Assembly (NCBI RefSeq): GCF_023702225.1
Contig: NZ_JAMQCO010000003.1
Coordinates: 320,435-384,434, forward strand
DNA length: 64,000 nt
Direction of reading: 5' to 3'
From: Aureimonas altamirensis
GTDB lineage: Bacteria; Pseudomonadota; Alphaproteobacteria; Rhizobiales; Rhizobiaceae
The notes below the pieces were generated by a model. The model was given only the letters and a program-made list of their open reading frames with translations, made no database searches and had not been told where the DNA came from. Position numbers and translations under genes: made by a program. Shown here one piece after another: positions 37,131-46,438 of this stretch; within the stretch, counting starts at the first letter, position 1; each line of letters starts with the position of its first letter.

Positions 37131-38537
37131 TCAGCGCTCCCTCAGACTGTCGTGGAGATAGACGTTCAAGGGCGACAGGAAGTATTCGATGATGCGTCGG
37201 CTGCCGATCTTGACCTCGGCCGAGACGCTCATGCCGGGCGACAGGGTAATCGACGGCGGCGTTTCATCGACGACGATCCGCATGGCGTAAACCGGCCCGC
37301 TGTTTTCGGTATCGATGGAATCGGTCGACAGGGTTCGGATCGTTCCCTTCACGAGGCCATAGCGCGTGAACTCGAACGCATCGACCTTGATCTCGACTTC
37401 CATTCCGGGCCGAACGAACCCGACATCCTTGTTGGGAAGCATGGCCTCCACCTCTATCGGGTCGGATCTCGGAACCACGATCATCAAGGTCTGTGCCTCC
37501 TGCACGACGCCGCCTTCCGTCTTGACGACGACCTGCTGGACGGTACCGTCCACCGGTGCGGCAAGGTGCATCAACTGGTCGCGCCTGACCGCCTTTTCGA
37601 GTTCCTTTTCCAGGGAGCGGCGCTCTTCCCGCGCGCGATGCAGCGTGTCGAGGGTCGACAGGCGCCATCGGGCGACGACCGTGCCCTTCTGTCGCAACAG
37701 CAGTTCCCGCGAGGCGGAGGCCTTGCGCGCGTCGAACTGCTGGGCCACCAGTTCCCGCTCCTGCGAAAGCCGAAACTGCTCCTTGTCTAGATATTGGCTG
37801 CGCGCCACGAACTCCTTGGACGACAGGGATCGCAGATTCGCCGAGATTTCCCGCGACAGCGGCACCATTCGCTCGAGCGCCCGCACGGATGCTTTCGCGG
37901 CGGCAAGCTGGGTATCGAACTGACTCATCTCGCTGTTCTTCTCGTCGATCTCGCTGCGCATCGACCGATAGCTGCCCATCAGGCGGATATTGGCCGCCTC
38001 GATGGTTTCGGCTTTCAGGTCCGCAAGCTGCGCGTCCAGCGGCTCCGGCCGCACATTGCGCTGCATGCAGTCCAGCATGGCCCCGGCGATCGCCTCGTCG
38101 ATGCGGCGGGCTTCTATGTCGCCGGAGATGCGCGCAACATCCGCCTCCGTCAGGCTGCTGTCGAAATCGATCAGCGGGTCGCCTCGCCGCACCGCCTGCC
38201 CGTCCCGAACGTGGATCGTCTTCACGACGGCCAGCTCGGCGGCCTGGATGGTCTTGCTGCCGCTTCCCGGAACGACCTTGCCGCGACCGACGGCGACGAC
38301 GTCGATGCGGCCTATGGTGGACCAGCCGAGCGCCAGCGCAAGCATGATCAGGAGGCCCCACAACAGTCTCCTGGGCAGGGGATGCACCGGCGTATCGCGC
38401 AGCGACAACGCCGCCGGCAGAAATTCCAGCTCTTCGGGGGTGCGGCGCTCCGCGTCCAGGCTGCGCCGTGCCGCCCAGGCCTCGGCCAACGCCTCGCGGT
38501 AACGCGACAGGAGGGAGCGGAGCGCCTGAAAGATCAT
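37131..38537 (-). CDS. Type I secretion membrane fusion protein (HlyD family)
   Basis: A 468-residue periplasmic adaptor. A cytoplasmic N-terminus of about 60 residues leads into one membrane helix (LLWGLLIMLALALGW), then a lipoyl half-motif (GRGKVVPGSGSKTIQAAE), a long alpha-helical hairpin (about 150-320) and the C-terminal beta-barrel with VGFVRPGMEVEIKVDAFEF and ending near LSPGMSVSAEVKIG, the HlyD signature region. ATG at 38537 lies 4 bases after the hlyB stop. It bridges HlyB to an outer-membrane TolC, which is not encoded in this window. Confidence 0.94.
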   Translation of the reverse strand: MIFQALRSLLSRYREALAEAWAARRSLDAERRTPEELEFLPAALSLRDTPVHPLPRRLLWGLLIMLALALGWSTIGRIDVVAVGRGKVVPGSGSKTIQAAELAVVKTIHVRDGQAVRRGDPLIDFDSSLTEADVARISGDIEARRIDEAIAGAMLDCMQRNVRPEPLDAQLADLKAETIEAANIRLMGSYRSMRSEIDEKNSEMSQFDTQLAAAKASVRALERMVPLSREISANLRSLSSKEFVARSQYLDKEQFRLSQERELVAQQFDARKASASRELLLRQKGTVVARWRLSTLDTLHRAREERRSLEKELEKAVRRDQLMHLAAPVDGTVQQVVVKTEGGVVQEAQTLMIVVPRSDPIEVEAMLPNKDVGFVRPGMEVEIKVDAFEFTRYGLVKGTIRTLSTDSIDTENSGPVYAMRIVVDETPPSITLSPGMSVSAEVKIGSRRIIEYFLSPLNVYLHDSLRER

Positions 38538-38541
38538 CGCT

Positions 38542-40683
38542 TCAATCCCTTCCGGCTGCCTGCAGGGCGTGCAGGTGGGCATAGATGCCGCCCGGCCGCG
38601 CCACGAGTTCGTCGTGGCTTCCCGTCTCGCGCACTTCGCCCCGATCCATCACGATGATCGTGTCCGCGTGGCGCACGGCCGACAGGCGATGCGCTATGAT
38701 GACGACAGTCCGCCCCCGGCAGATCGCCGCCATGTTCTGCCGGATGACATGCTCTGATTCGTAGTCGAGGGCGCTCGTCGCCTCGTCCAGAATAAGGATC
38801 CGCGGATCTCCGATGAGCGCCCTGGCAATGGCGACCCGTTGCCGCTGGCCGCCGGACAGGGAGGCGCCGCGTTCGCCGACGATGGTGTCGTAGCCTTCGG
38901 GCAGTTCGAGGATGAAATCGTGTGCGCCCGCCGCACGTGCAGCCGCGATCACACGCTCCATCGGCGCGCCCGGCTCGGTCAAGGCGATGTTGTCGCGCAG
39001 GGAGCGATGAAACAGAAGATTCTCCTGCTGCACGACGCCGATCTGCCGTCGAAGCGAGGCCGCTTCGGCCAGGGCGATGTCGTTGCCGTCCACCAGGATG
39101 CGCCCGCGTTCCGGCACATGCAGGCGCTGGATGAGGTGCGCAGTCGTGCTTTTGCCGGAGCCGGATCGCCCGACGATGCCGACCACCTGGCCAGCGCGGA
39201 TCGACAAATTGATGTCCCGCAGAACCTCGGGCCCATCGAGGCGATATCGAAAGGACACGCGCTCGAAGACGATGTCGCCGCGCAGGCGCGGCATCACCGA
39301 ACGCGATACGCCCGCGGTTTCGGCCGGCGCGTTCAGGACGTCGGCCAGCCGCTGCATGGAGATGCCCGTCTGCTGGAAATTGATCCAGAGTTGCGCAAGC
39401 CGCAGGATCGGCTGCGCAACGCGCCCCGCCAGCATGTTGAAGGCGATCAGTTGCCCCACGGAAAGATCTCCGGAAATGACGTATCTGGCGCCGAACCACA
39501 GGGTCAGCACGTTGACCACCTTGCCGACGAGGCCGACGGATTCGTTGGCCGCGATGGACAATTGCTGCGTACGGAAGTTGGCATGGACGTATCCGGCCGT
39601 CTGCTCTTCCCAGCGCCGCGCGACGTGCGGCTCCACCGCCATCGCCTTCACCGTTTCGATGCCGGTCACGGACTCGACCAGGAAGGACTGGTTCTCCGCG
39701 CCGCGCCGGAAGGTTTCGTCGAGCCGGCTTTTCAGTGGCGGTGTCACGACAAGCGATATCAGTGCGTAGACCGGAAGCGACAGAACCACGATCAGCGTCA
39801 GGACCTTGCTGTAGAACAGCATCACGACCACGAATACGACGGAGAACATGCAGTCCAGCATGACGGTGATGACATTGCCCGTCAGGAACGCGCGGATGTT
39901 TTCCAGTTCGCGGACGCGGGCGACCGAATCTCCCACGCGCCGGCTCTGGAAATAAGCCATGGGAAGCGCGATCAGATGCCGGAAAAGCCGGGCACTGAGC
40001 TCCACGTCGATGCGCGACGTCGTATGGGTGAAGACGTAGCCGCGGATGAAGCTGAGGAACGTCTCGAAAATGCCGATGCACAGGAGCCCGATCGCCAGCG
40101 TATCCAGCGTGGTGAGGCTACCGTGGATGACCACCTTGTCCATGACGACCTGGAAGAAGATCGGCGTCAGAAGCGCAACGATCTGCATGGCGAAGGAAGC
40201 GACGAACACTTCCCCCAGCAGGCGGCGATACTTGACCATCGCAGGGATGAACCAGGTGAAATCGAACCTGGTCATCTCGCCGCCGCGCCCCAGCATCGCC
40301 TGGGCCAGCACCACGCGGCCGGACCAGCGGGCCACAAGCGCATCGGCCGGCATCCAGGCCGGATGGCCGACGGCCGGATCCTGGATCAGGACGCGGTTGC
40401 GCGCCGCGTCCACGCGGGCCAGCACGAGGAAGCGGCCATCCGTGTCTATGGCGATCGCCGGCAACGGAAGCTGCGCCAGCCTTTCTGGCGTCGTCGTCGT
40501 GCCGCGCGCCCGCAGGCCAGCCGCCCGCGCGGCCAGAAGAAGCTCCGTTTCGCCGAAAGCACCGTCGGTGGCGCGATAGCGATGCGCTATGTTTTCGGCG
40601 GAAACCGGAATGCTGTGAAGCGCGGCAAGAATGACGAGACATTCCAGCGCGCCGTTGGACGAAACGGCGACGTCGGGGGACAT
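38542..40683 (-). CDS. Type I secretion ABC transporter with C39-like domain (HlyB family)
   Basis: A 713-residue ATPase/permease. The N-terminal 130 residues are a C39 peptidase-like domain in which the catalytic Cys position of the D-C-G motif is occupied by Asn10 (SSNGAL), so it is a non-cleaving substrate-binding domain as in HlyB. Six membrane helices follow (about 160-440). The ATPase has Walker A VGRSGSGKST, signature [15 protein letters not shown], Walker B ILILDEATSALD and H-loop IIAHRLSA. First gene of the RTX locus; a 128-base AT-rich spacer precedes it. It exports proteins without N-terminal signal peptide, presumably the neighbouring RTX protein. Confidence 0.95.
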   Translation of the reverse strand: MSPDVAVSSNGALECLVILAALHSIPVSAENIAHRYRATDGAFGETELLLAARAAGLRARGTTTTPERLAQLPLPAIAIDTDGRFLVLARVDAARNRVLIQDPAVGHPAWMPADALVARWSGRVVLAQAMLGRGGEMTRFDFTWFIPAMVKYRRLLGEVFVASFAMQIVALLTPIFFQVVMDKVVIHGSLTTLDTLAIGLLCIGIFETFLSFIRGYVFTHTTSRIDVELSARLFRHLIALPMAYFQSRRVGDSVARVRELENIRAFLTGNVITVMLDCMFSVVFVVVMLFYSKVLTLIVVLSLPVYALISLVVTPPLKSRLDETFRRGAENQSFLVESVTGIETVKAMAVEPHVARRWEEQTAGYVHANFRTQQLSIAANESVGLVGKVVNVLTLWFGARYVISGDLSVGQLIAFNMLAGRVAQPILRLAQLWINFQQTGISMQRLADVLNAPAETAGVSRSVMPRLRGDIVFERVSFRYRLDGPEVLRDINLSIRAGQVVGIVGRSGSGKSTTAHLIQRLHVPERGRILVDGNDIALAEAASLRRQIGVVQQENLLFHRSLRDNIALTEPGAPMERVIAAARAAGAHDFILELPEGYDTIVGERGASLSGGQRQRVAIARALIGDPRILILDEATSALDYESEHVIRQNMAAICRGRTVVIIAHRLSAVRHADTIIVMDRGEVRETGSHDELVARPGGIYAHLHALQAAGRD

Positions 40684-40811
40684 AAGGGTAAAAGCCCGAA
40701 CTAGACTTAAAACTATCCAGTCACGCTATCGCCTTTTATACTCTGCGCAATGAACCCCCGGTTTCGCAAAGTATTTATTTATTAAAACACAAATTGCTTT
40801 CGACGTTGAAT
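40684..40811 (-). promoter_or_regulatory. AT-rich region upstream of the RTX exporter genes
   Basis: The 128 bases between hlyB and the cysA stop hold no gene. They include an AT-rich patch (TATTTATTTATTAAAACAC) unlike the GC-rich surroundings, and on the minus strand a TATAAAA element about 55 bases before the hlyB ATG that could be a -10 box. Likely promoter region; exact boxes not established. Confidence 0.35.
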
Positions 40812-41843
40812 TCAGGCTGCGGGATAGAGCGTCCAGCGCTTCGGCTGCACATGGATCACGTCTCCGGGACGGGCCTCCAGCTCCGGCGACAGCTCGACCT
40901 CGATGCGCTGGCCGGTCGCCTCGATATCGAACTCCGCGAAGCGCGAGCGGCCCGCGCGTCGCGAAACGGCGACGCGGCCGGACAGCGCCGTCTCGTCGTT
41001 CACCACCTGCAGATCGTGCGGACGCATGAACATCTGCCATCGGCCGTTTGCCTGCGGCGTCTGCCCCAGGCTGCGCCCCTGCCACGAGATGACGCCGTCT
41101 TCCACCTCGACGGGCAACATGTTGGACTGGCCGATGAAGGAATAGACGAAGGGCGTGGCCGGCCGGTCGTATATGTCGTCGCCCGATCCAACCTGCTCGA
41201 TGCGCCCCTGGCTCATCACCACCACGCGGTCCGCCAGTTCCACCGCCTCTTCCTGGTCATGCGTGACGAATACCGTGGTATGGCCGATCTTGTCGTGCAG
41301 CTGGCGCAGCCAGCGCCGCAGATCCTTGCGCACACGGGCGTCCAGCGCGCCGAACGGCTCGTCCAGAAGCAGCATGCGCGGCTCGATCGCCAGCGCCCGC
41401 GCCAGCGCCACACGCTGGCGCTGGCCGCCGGAAAGCTGCTGCGGATAGCGATTTTCCAGGCCCGAAAGCTGTACCAGATCGAGCAGTTCCAGCGCGCGGC
41501 GGCGGATATCCGCGGTGGACGGCCGCGCGGAGCCCTTCCGTACGCGCAGGCCGAAGCCGATGTTGTCTGCAACCGTCATGTGGCGGAACAGCGCGTAATG
41601 CTGGAAGACGAAGCCGACATTGCGCTCCTGCACGCTCTTGTGCGAGGCGTCCTCGCTGCCGAACAGGACCCGGCCCGACGATGGCCTCTCGAGACCGGCG
41701 ATCAGACGCAGAAGCGTCGTCTTGCCGCTTCCCGAGGGGCCGAGCAGCGCAATCAGCTCGCCGGAGCGGATGTCCAGCGACACGTCGTGCAGCGCGCGAA
41801 AGCCGTCGAATTCCTTGGCTATGTTCTTCAGATGGATGTCCAT
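40812..41843 (-). CDS. cysA: Sulfate/thiosulfate ABC transporter ATP-binding protein
   Basis: A 343-residue ATPase. The N-terminal [20 protein letters not shown] and Walker [17 protein letters not shown], signature [15 protein letters not shown], Walker [12 protein letters not shown] and H-loop VTHDQEEA are present, followed by a TOBE regulatory domain ([10 protein letters not shown]). These are typical of CysA. Last gene of the sbp-cysT-cysW-cysA operon, 12 bases after cysW. Confidence 0.94.
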   Translation of the reverse strand: MDIHLKNIAKEFDGFRALHDVSLDIRSGELIALLGPSGSGKTTLLRLIAGLERPSSGRVLFGSEDASHKSVQERNVGFVFQHYALFRHMTVADNIGFGLRVRKGSARPSTADIRRRALELLDLVQLSGLENRYPQQLSGGQRQRVALARALAIEPRMLLLDEPFGALDARVRKDLRRWLRQLHDKIGHTTVFVTHDQEEAVELADRVVVMSQGRIEQVGSGDDIYDRPATPFVYSFIGQSNMLPVEVEDGVISWQGRSLGQTPQANGRWQMFMRPHDLQVVNDETALSGRVAVSRRAGRSRFAEFDIEATGQRIEVELSPELEARPGDVIHVQPKRWTLYPAA

Positions 41844-41855
41844 GAAGCGCGATCC

Positions 41856-42722
41856 TCAATGACCGTTGCGGGAGGCGGCGGCGAGATCGCCCGCATAGCG
41901 CCATTCCAGGAGGGTTTTCACACCGAGCGTGACCAGCGCCAGAAGCGCCAGAAGCGTCGCCACGGCGAAGGCGGCGGAGAAGGCATATTCGTTGTACAGG
42001 ATCTCGACATGCAGCGGCATCGTGTTGGTGTAGCCGCGGATGCGTCCGGAAATGACGGAAACGGCGCCGAACTCCCCCATTGCGCGGGCGTTGCACAGCA
42101 GAACGCCATACAGCAGAGCCCAGCGCACATTGGGCAGGGTGACCAGGAAGAACGTCTTCCAGCCGCCGGCGCCCAGCGAGATCGCCGCCTCCTCGTCGCC
42201 CGTTCCCTGCTCCTGCATCAGGGGGATCAGTTCCCGCGCCACGAAGGGCAAGGTGACGAAGACCGTTGCCAGCACGATGCCCGGCAGCGCGAAGACGATC
42301 TGCAGCCCGAGCGATTGCGTGACCGGCAGAAAATAGCCTTGCGCGCCGAACAGGAGGATGAAGACAAAACCGGCAATCACCGGCGACACCGAGAACGGCA
42401 GGTCGATGAAGGTGATGAGCAGGCTCTTGCCGCGAAACTCGAACTTGGCGATGGCCCAGGCGGCCGCCACGCCGAAGACGAGGTTCAGCGGCACGGCGAT
42501 GGCCGCGACCGTCAAGGTCAGCTTCATGGCCGCCACGGCATCCGGTTCGGTGATCGCCGACCAGTACATGGCGAGCCCGTTGCGGAAGGCCTCCACGAAG
42601 ACGGCAACCAGCGGCAGGAACAGGAAGAAGCCGAGAAAGGCGAGCGCGGTGCCGATCAGGAGCCATTTGACGGCCCGGCTTTCGGTGGTGACGCCGCGCT
42701 GGTGGACGAGCTCAGACGGCAT
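41856..42722 (-). CDS. cysW: Sulfate ABC transporter permease
   Basis: Inner-membrane permease of 288 residues with about six helices. The EAA loop ([21 protein letters not shown] region) and the [15 protein letters not shown] stretch typical of sulfate permeases are present. The start overlaps the cysT stop by 11 bases, indicating translational coupling. It pairs with CysT to form the sulfate channel. Confidence 0.94.
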   Translation of the reverse strand: MPSELVHQRGVTTESRAVKWLLIGTALAFLGFFLFLPLVAVFVEAFRNGLAMYWSAITEPDAVAAMKLTLTVAAIAVPLNLVFGVAAAWAIAKFEFRGKSLLITFIDLPFSVSPVIAGFVFILLFGAQGYFLPVTQSLGLQIVFALPGIVLATVFVTLPFVARELIPLMQEQGTGDEEAAISLGAGGWKTFFLVTLPNVRWALLYGVLLCNARAMGEFGAVSVISGRIRGYTNTMPLHVEILYNEYAFSAAFAVATLLALLALVTLGVKTLLEWRYAGDLAAASRNGH

Positions 42723-43587
42723 GACCGTACCTCCGGCGGCTCCAGGCCTGGATGAGATTGATGAGCAGAAGCATGGCGAAGGACACCATCAGCATCAGGG
42801 CCGCCACGACGGTCGCGCCGCCATAGTTGAACTCCTCCAGGCGGATGACGATCAGAAGGGGCGCGATTTCCGATACGTACGGGATGTTGCCCGCGATGAA
42901 GATGACGGAGCCGTACTCACCGATCGAGCGGGCGAGCGCCAGCGCGAAACCGGTCAGCAGTGCAGGCAGGATCGACGGCAGGATGACCCGGCGCACGATC
43001 TGCCAGCGGCCGGCCCCCAGCGTGGCGGCCGCCTGTTCCAGCTCGGCATCGAATTCCTCCAGGACGGGTTGCACGGTACGCACGACGAAGGGCAGCGAGA
43101 CGAAGGTCAGCGCCACAACGATGCCGAGCGGCGTGTAGGCGATGCGCAAACCCCCTTCCCCGAACAGAGAGCCGATGGCGGAGCCCGGTGCGAAGAACTG
43201 GCCCACCCAACCGTTCGGCGCGTAGAGGGACGTCAGTGCGATGCCGGCGACCGCCGTCGGCAGGGCGAAGGGAAGGTCGATGACGGCATCCACGAAGCGC
43301 CGCCCGGGAAAGCGATAGCGGACCAGGACCCAGGCGATGAGCAGGCCGAAGACGCCATTGATGCAGGCGGCCGCCAGCGACGCGCCGAACGACAGGCGCA
43401 TGGCGCCGATGACGCGCGGATCGAGCGCCAGCGCCCAGAACTCTGCCCAGCCGATGCTGGCGCTGCGGAACACCAGGGCGGCCAGCGGAACCATCACGAT
43501 CAGGCCCAGATAGGCGAGTGTGAATCCCATGGCGATCCCGAAACCGGGAATGACGCTCGGTTGCTTGACGGTGAAACGCCCTGCCAT
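42712..43587 (-). CDS. cysT: Sulfate ABC transporter permease
   Basis: A 291-residue permease with six helices; [16 protein letters not shown] near the start, the EAA loop [15 protein letters not shown] and [19 protein letters not shown] are typical of CysT (CysU). Start placed at 43587 (MAGRFTVKQ) to give the normal cytoplasmic N-terminus; the open frame reaches 43662 only through a TTG. A strong stem-loop separates it from the sulfate-binding protein gene upstream. Confidence 0.92.
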   Translation of the reverse strand: MAGRFTVKQPSVIPGFGIAMGFTLAYLGLIVMVPLAALVFRSASIGWAEFWALALDPRVIGAMRLSFGASLAAACINGVFGLLIAWVLVRYRFPGRRFVDAVIDLPFALPTAVAGIALTSLYAPNGWVGQFFAPGSAIGSLFGEGGLRIAYTPLGIVVALTFVSLPFVVRTVQPVLEEFDAELEQAAATLGAGRWQIVRRVILPSILPALLTGFALALARSIGEYGSVIFIAGNIPYVSEIAPLLIVIRLEEFNYGGATVVAALMLMVSFAMLLLINLIQAWSRRRYGHAV

Positions 43588-43686
43588 GAACGGCCTTGTC
43601 CCGGTGCGGCCACCCGCCGCCTCATGCTGGGGCCGGCCGGATTGCGAATTGAGTGCTGTCAAAAGTGTGGCCCAAGTTCTGGCGAT

Positions 43687-43717
43687 GGAAAAGGGGGCGG
43701 TGCGAAAGCACCGCCCC
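43687..43717 (-). terminator. Stem-loop with GAAA tetraloop between sbp and cysT
   Basis: GGGGCGGTGC and GCACCGCCCC form a perfect 10-base stem around GAAA; on the minus strand the stem is followed by CCTTTTCC. It lies 28 bases past the sbp stop and before cysT. It probably stabilises sbp mRNA and reduces read-through into the permease genes, giving more binding protein than permease. Confidence 0.65.
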
Positions 43718-43744
43718 GGCAGCCTGCATCAGCCGTGAAGCCGC

Positions 43745-44761
43745 TCAATTGGCAGGCCGGTAGATCTGGTCGAAGATGCCGCCGTCGCCGAAATGCTCGG
43801 GCTGCGCCTTGGCCCATCCGCCGAACTGCGCGTCGTCGATGGACACGAGTTCCACGTCGGGGAAGCGTTCCAGCTCGCCCTTCTCCGTCACCTTCTCCGG
43901 TTCGGCAGGCCGGTAGAAGTGACGCGCCGCGATGGTCTGACCCTCGGCCGAGTAGAGATATTCGAGATAGGCGGTCGCCACCTCGCGCGTGCCCTTGGCA
44001 TCGACATTGCCGTCCACCAGCGTCACCGGCGGCTCCGCCAGGATGGAGATGGAGGGAACCACGATATCGAACTGGTCGGGTCCGAGTTCCTCGATGGCCA
44101 GGAAGGCTTCGTTTTCCCAGGCCAGCAGCACATCGCCGATGCCACGCTGCACGAATGTCGTGGTGGAGCCCCGCGCCCCCGTGTCCAGTACCGGCACGTG
44201 GCGATAGAGATCGCCGACGAACTGCTTCGTCTTTTCCGGATCGTTGCCGAACGCCTTGTTGGCATAGGCCCAGGCCGCGAGGTAATTCCAGCGCGCCCCG
44301 CCCGAAGTCTTCGGGTTGGGCGTGATCACCTGGACGCCGTCCTTCAGGAGGTCGCCCCAGTCGGCGATGCCCTTGGGATTTCCTTTGCGGACCAGGAAGA
44401 CGATCGTCGACGTATAGGGGGCCGAGTTGTGCGGCAAACGCCCGCGCCAATCGGCGGGAATTTTCTGGGTGGCGGCCGCGATGGCGTCGATATCCGCTTC
44501 CAGCGCCAGCGTGACGACGTCCGCGTCCAGCCCGTCGATGACCGTGCGCGCCTGCGCCCCGGACCCGCCATGCGACTGGCGGATCTCGACGGGGGCATGC
44601 CCCTCCCCTGTCCAGTGCTTGAGGAACGCGTCGTTGAAATCGCGGTACAGCTCCCGCGTCGGATCGTAGGAAACGTTCAGCAGGACCGTCTGCGCCATGG
44701 CCGGGGCGGCTACCGACAGGACAAGTCCAAGAGCGAGCAATCGGGGAAGAAGGCGGATCAT
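43745..44761 (-). CDS. Sulfate ABC transporter periplasmic binding protein
   Basis: A 338-residue periplasmic protein of the Sbp/CysP family. Signal peptide MIRLLPRLLALGLVLSVAAPAMA; then LLNVSYDPTRELYRDFNDAF, the family hallmark, and IRQSHGGSGAQARTVIDGL with the sulfate-contacting loop. LITPNPKTSGGARWNYLAAW-like VITPNPKTSGGARWNYLA is also diagnostic. Start at 44761 follows GGGAG. First gene of the sulfate uptake operon. The 186-base region upstream holds a GC-rich hairpin (about 44865-44895) and the operon promoter, not resolved. Confidence 0.94.
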   Translation of the reverse strand: MIRLLPRLLALGLVLSVAAPAMAQTVLLNVSYDPTRELYRDFNDAFLKHWTGEGHAPVEIRQSHGGSGAQARTVIDGLDADVVTLALEADIDAIAAATQKIPADWRGRLPHNSAPYTSTIVFLVRKGNPKGIADWGDLLKDGVQVITPNPKTSGGARWNYLAAWAYANKAFGNDPEKTKQFVGDLYRHVPVLDTGARGSTTTFVQRGIGDVLLAWENEAFLAIEELGPDQFDIVVPSISILAEPPVTLVDGNVDAKGTREVATAYLEYLYSAEGQTIAARHFYRPAEPEKVTEKGELERFPDVELVSIDDAQFGGWAKAQPEHFGDGGIFDQIYRPAN

Positions 44762-44947
44762 GAAGTCTCCCGAGGAAATGTCTATCAATCTTGTAGTTCA
44801 AGCTCCCGCGCTTCCGCCCGCCTGTCAATCGTGCACAAGTAGAATGCAATATTCGCGTCGAGGGAACGCGGGCGGAGGGTACGCCCTTTCGCCCGCAAGC
44901 CGCCTCGGGGAAAAACCCGACCAAAAATCAAGGTTCGGAAAGTTTTG

Positions 44948-46372
44948 CTAGAGGGCCAGCGCCGGCGTTCGGCCGGTTTCCTCCAGCTCCCATTCGGCGC
45001 TCCATCGACCTTCGCGCCGCGTGACGACGAGATAGTTCCGGTCGGCGATGTAGGGCATGCGGCGGCCCGGCAGCGGAAAAATCCGGATCGGGCGGCCTCG
45101 GAGCGGCGACTCGCCCAGCCGCGACAGAAGGCTGAGCGCCAGCGGAAAGGCTGCCGGCGGCTTCGGATGCGTGATGCCCGACGCCACAAGCTGGTGCATG
45201 GTCGAACCGTCCTCCAGCCGCATCTCGGCCCGGGTCGCAAGATGGATTTCGCCGGAGATCACCGTCAGCGGTCGGCTGCCTTGCACGGCCTTCGCCTCCA
45301 GCAAGGACAGGAATCGACGCCATTCCTCCCGGTGGCTGCGGCTCTGCCATTGGTCGCGCAGGTCGTCCTCGTATTTCTGGGCGCGCGGCATGCGGTCCAG
45401 CACGGATTCCACTAGGCTGAGACGAGGCCCGAGCGCCGGGACGCTCGAGACCAGCAGGATCGCATCGCCGGCCGGACAATCCGAAAGGGCGCGTTCGAAG
45501 GCGGCCCATCCGGCCGGCCCCATGACCCTGTCGGGCGTCCGCTCGCTGCGCAGATCGGGCAGGCACACGGAGAAGCCCGGGAAATGCGCCGATTGCGTCA
45601 TCGTGGCGCCGGACGGGTCCAGGCAGGTGGGCGGTAGCGCGCCCTCTGCCGCGCCGACCTGGAACAGGATGAACATTTCCCGCGCGACCTTGAAGATGCC
45701 CTGCGCGATCGGGCTCTGCTGCAGGGCATCCGGGTGGCTGCCCCAGCCGTCGAAAATGTCGTGATCGTCCCAGATCATCAGCGAGGGCACGGTTGCGTAG
45801 AGCGGCGCGGCGGCAGCCTGCGTCAGCGTGTCCAGATATCGGCGGAAGAAGTAGCCGCGCAGCGCATCCTCCATTTCGGGCGTGAAGGGCGCCTGCGCAC
45901 GCCGGGCGGGGTCGGCCCTGGCCCATGCCGCGATGGCCGGATGGCATTCTACCGCCTCGTCGGCGTAAAGCTGGTCCCCACCGTGCAGCAGCAGCGCGAA
46001 CGGCCGCTCCTCATGCTCGGTCCGCAGCCGCCGCCACATGACGTCGCGATGCTCGTGCTCCCTGTCCTCGTCGCCGTTTTCCTGCCCGTTGCACGAAACG
46101 AAGCCGATACGCACCCCGCCGCCAAGATCGGTTCGGACGCGGTAGGACGTTCCATCGAGCGCGTAGTGGGCCGCGCCGCCGACCGGAAGGGCGATATCGC
46201 GCATCCACACGACGTGTCCCTGCAGCCGTGCCGCAGCCGCCATCGCATGCTCCTGCCCCGCAGCCGCCACGAGAGGCGCGGTATCGCCTTCCCGCGTGAC
46301 CGCCAGAACCGTCATATGGGCGGCAGTCCTGTCGGCGCCCCTGGCATAGAGGACGGGCCCGGCAACGATCAT
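44948..46372 (-). CDS. PhoD-like phosphatase family protein
   Basis: A 474-residue metallophosphatase-type protein. The core has GFVSCNGQENGDEDREHEHRD-region residues, LLHGGDQLYADE, MIWDDHDIFDGWGSH and VISGEIHLATRAE, which are the metal-binding blocks of PhoD-like enzymes. No Tat or Sec signal peptide is evident, in contrast to secreted PhoD, so a cytoplasmic location is possible. It is the last gene of a row with an ABC transporter (66 bases after the ATPase gene), suggesting joint use of a phosphorylated substrate. Confidence 0.85.
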   Translation of the reverse strand: MIVAGPVLYARGADRTAAHMTVLAVTREGDTAPLVAAAGQEHAMAAAARLQGHVVWMRDIALPVGGAAHYALDGTSYRVRTDLGGGVRIGFVSCNGQENGDEDREHEHRDVMWRRLRTEHEERPFALLLHGGDQLYADEAVECHPAIAAWARADPARRAQAPFTPEMEDALRGYFFRRYLDTLTQAAAAPLYATVPSLMIWDDHDIFDGWGSHPDALQQSPIAQGIFKVAREMFILFQVGAAEGALPPTCLDPSGATMTQSAHFPGFSVCLPDLRSERTPDRVMGPAGWAAFERALSDCPAGDAILLVSSVPALGPRLSLVESVLDRMPRAQKYEDDLRDQWQSRSHREEWRRFLSLLEAKAVQGSRPLTVISGEIHLATRAEMRLEDGSTMHQLVASGITHPKPPAAFPLALSLLSRLGESPLRGRPIRIFPLPGRRMPYIADRNYLVVTRREGRWSAEWELEETGRTPALAL

Positions 46373-46438
46373 CCATTCACCTGCATCTTACGTTTCGGTG
46401 ACCGGCATGTCGGTTGCGGTGCAAAAATATCAAGGGCG

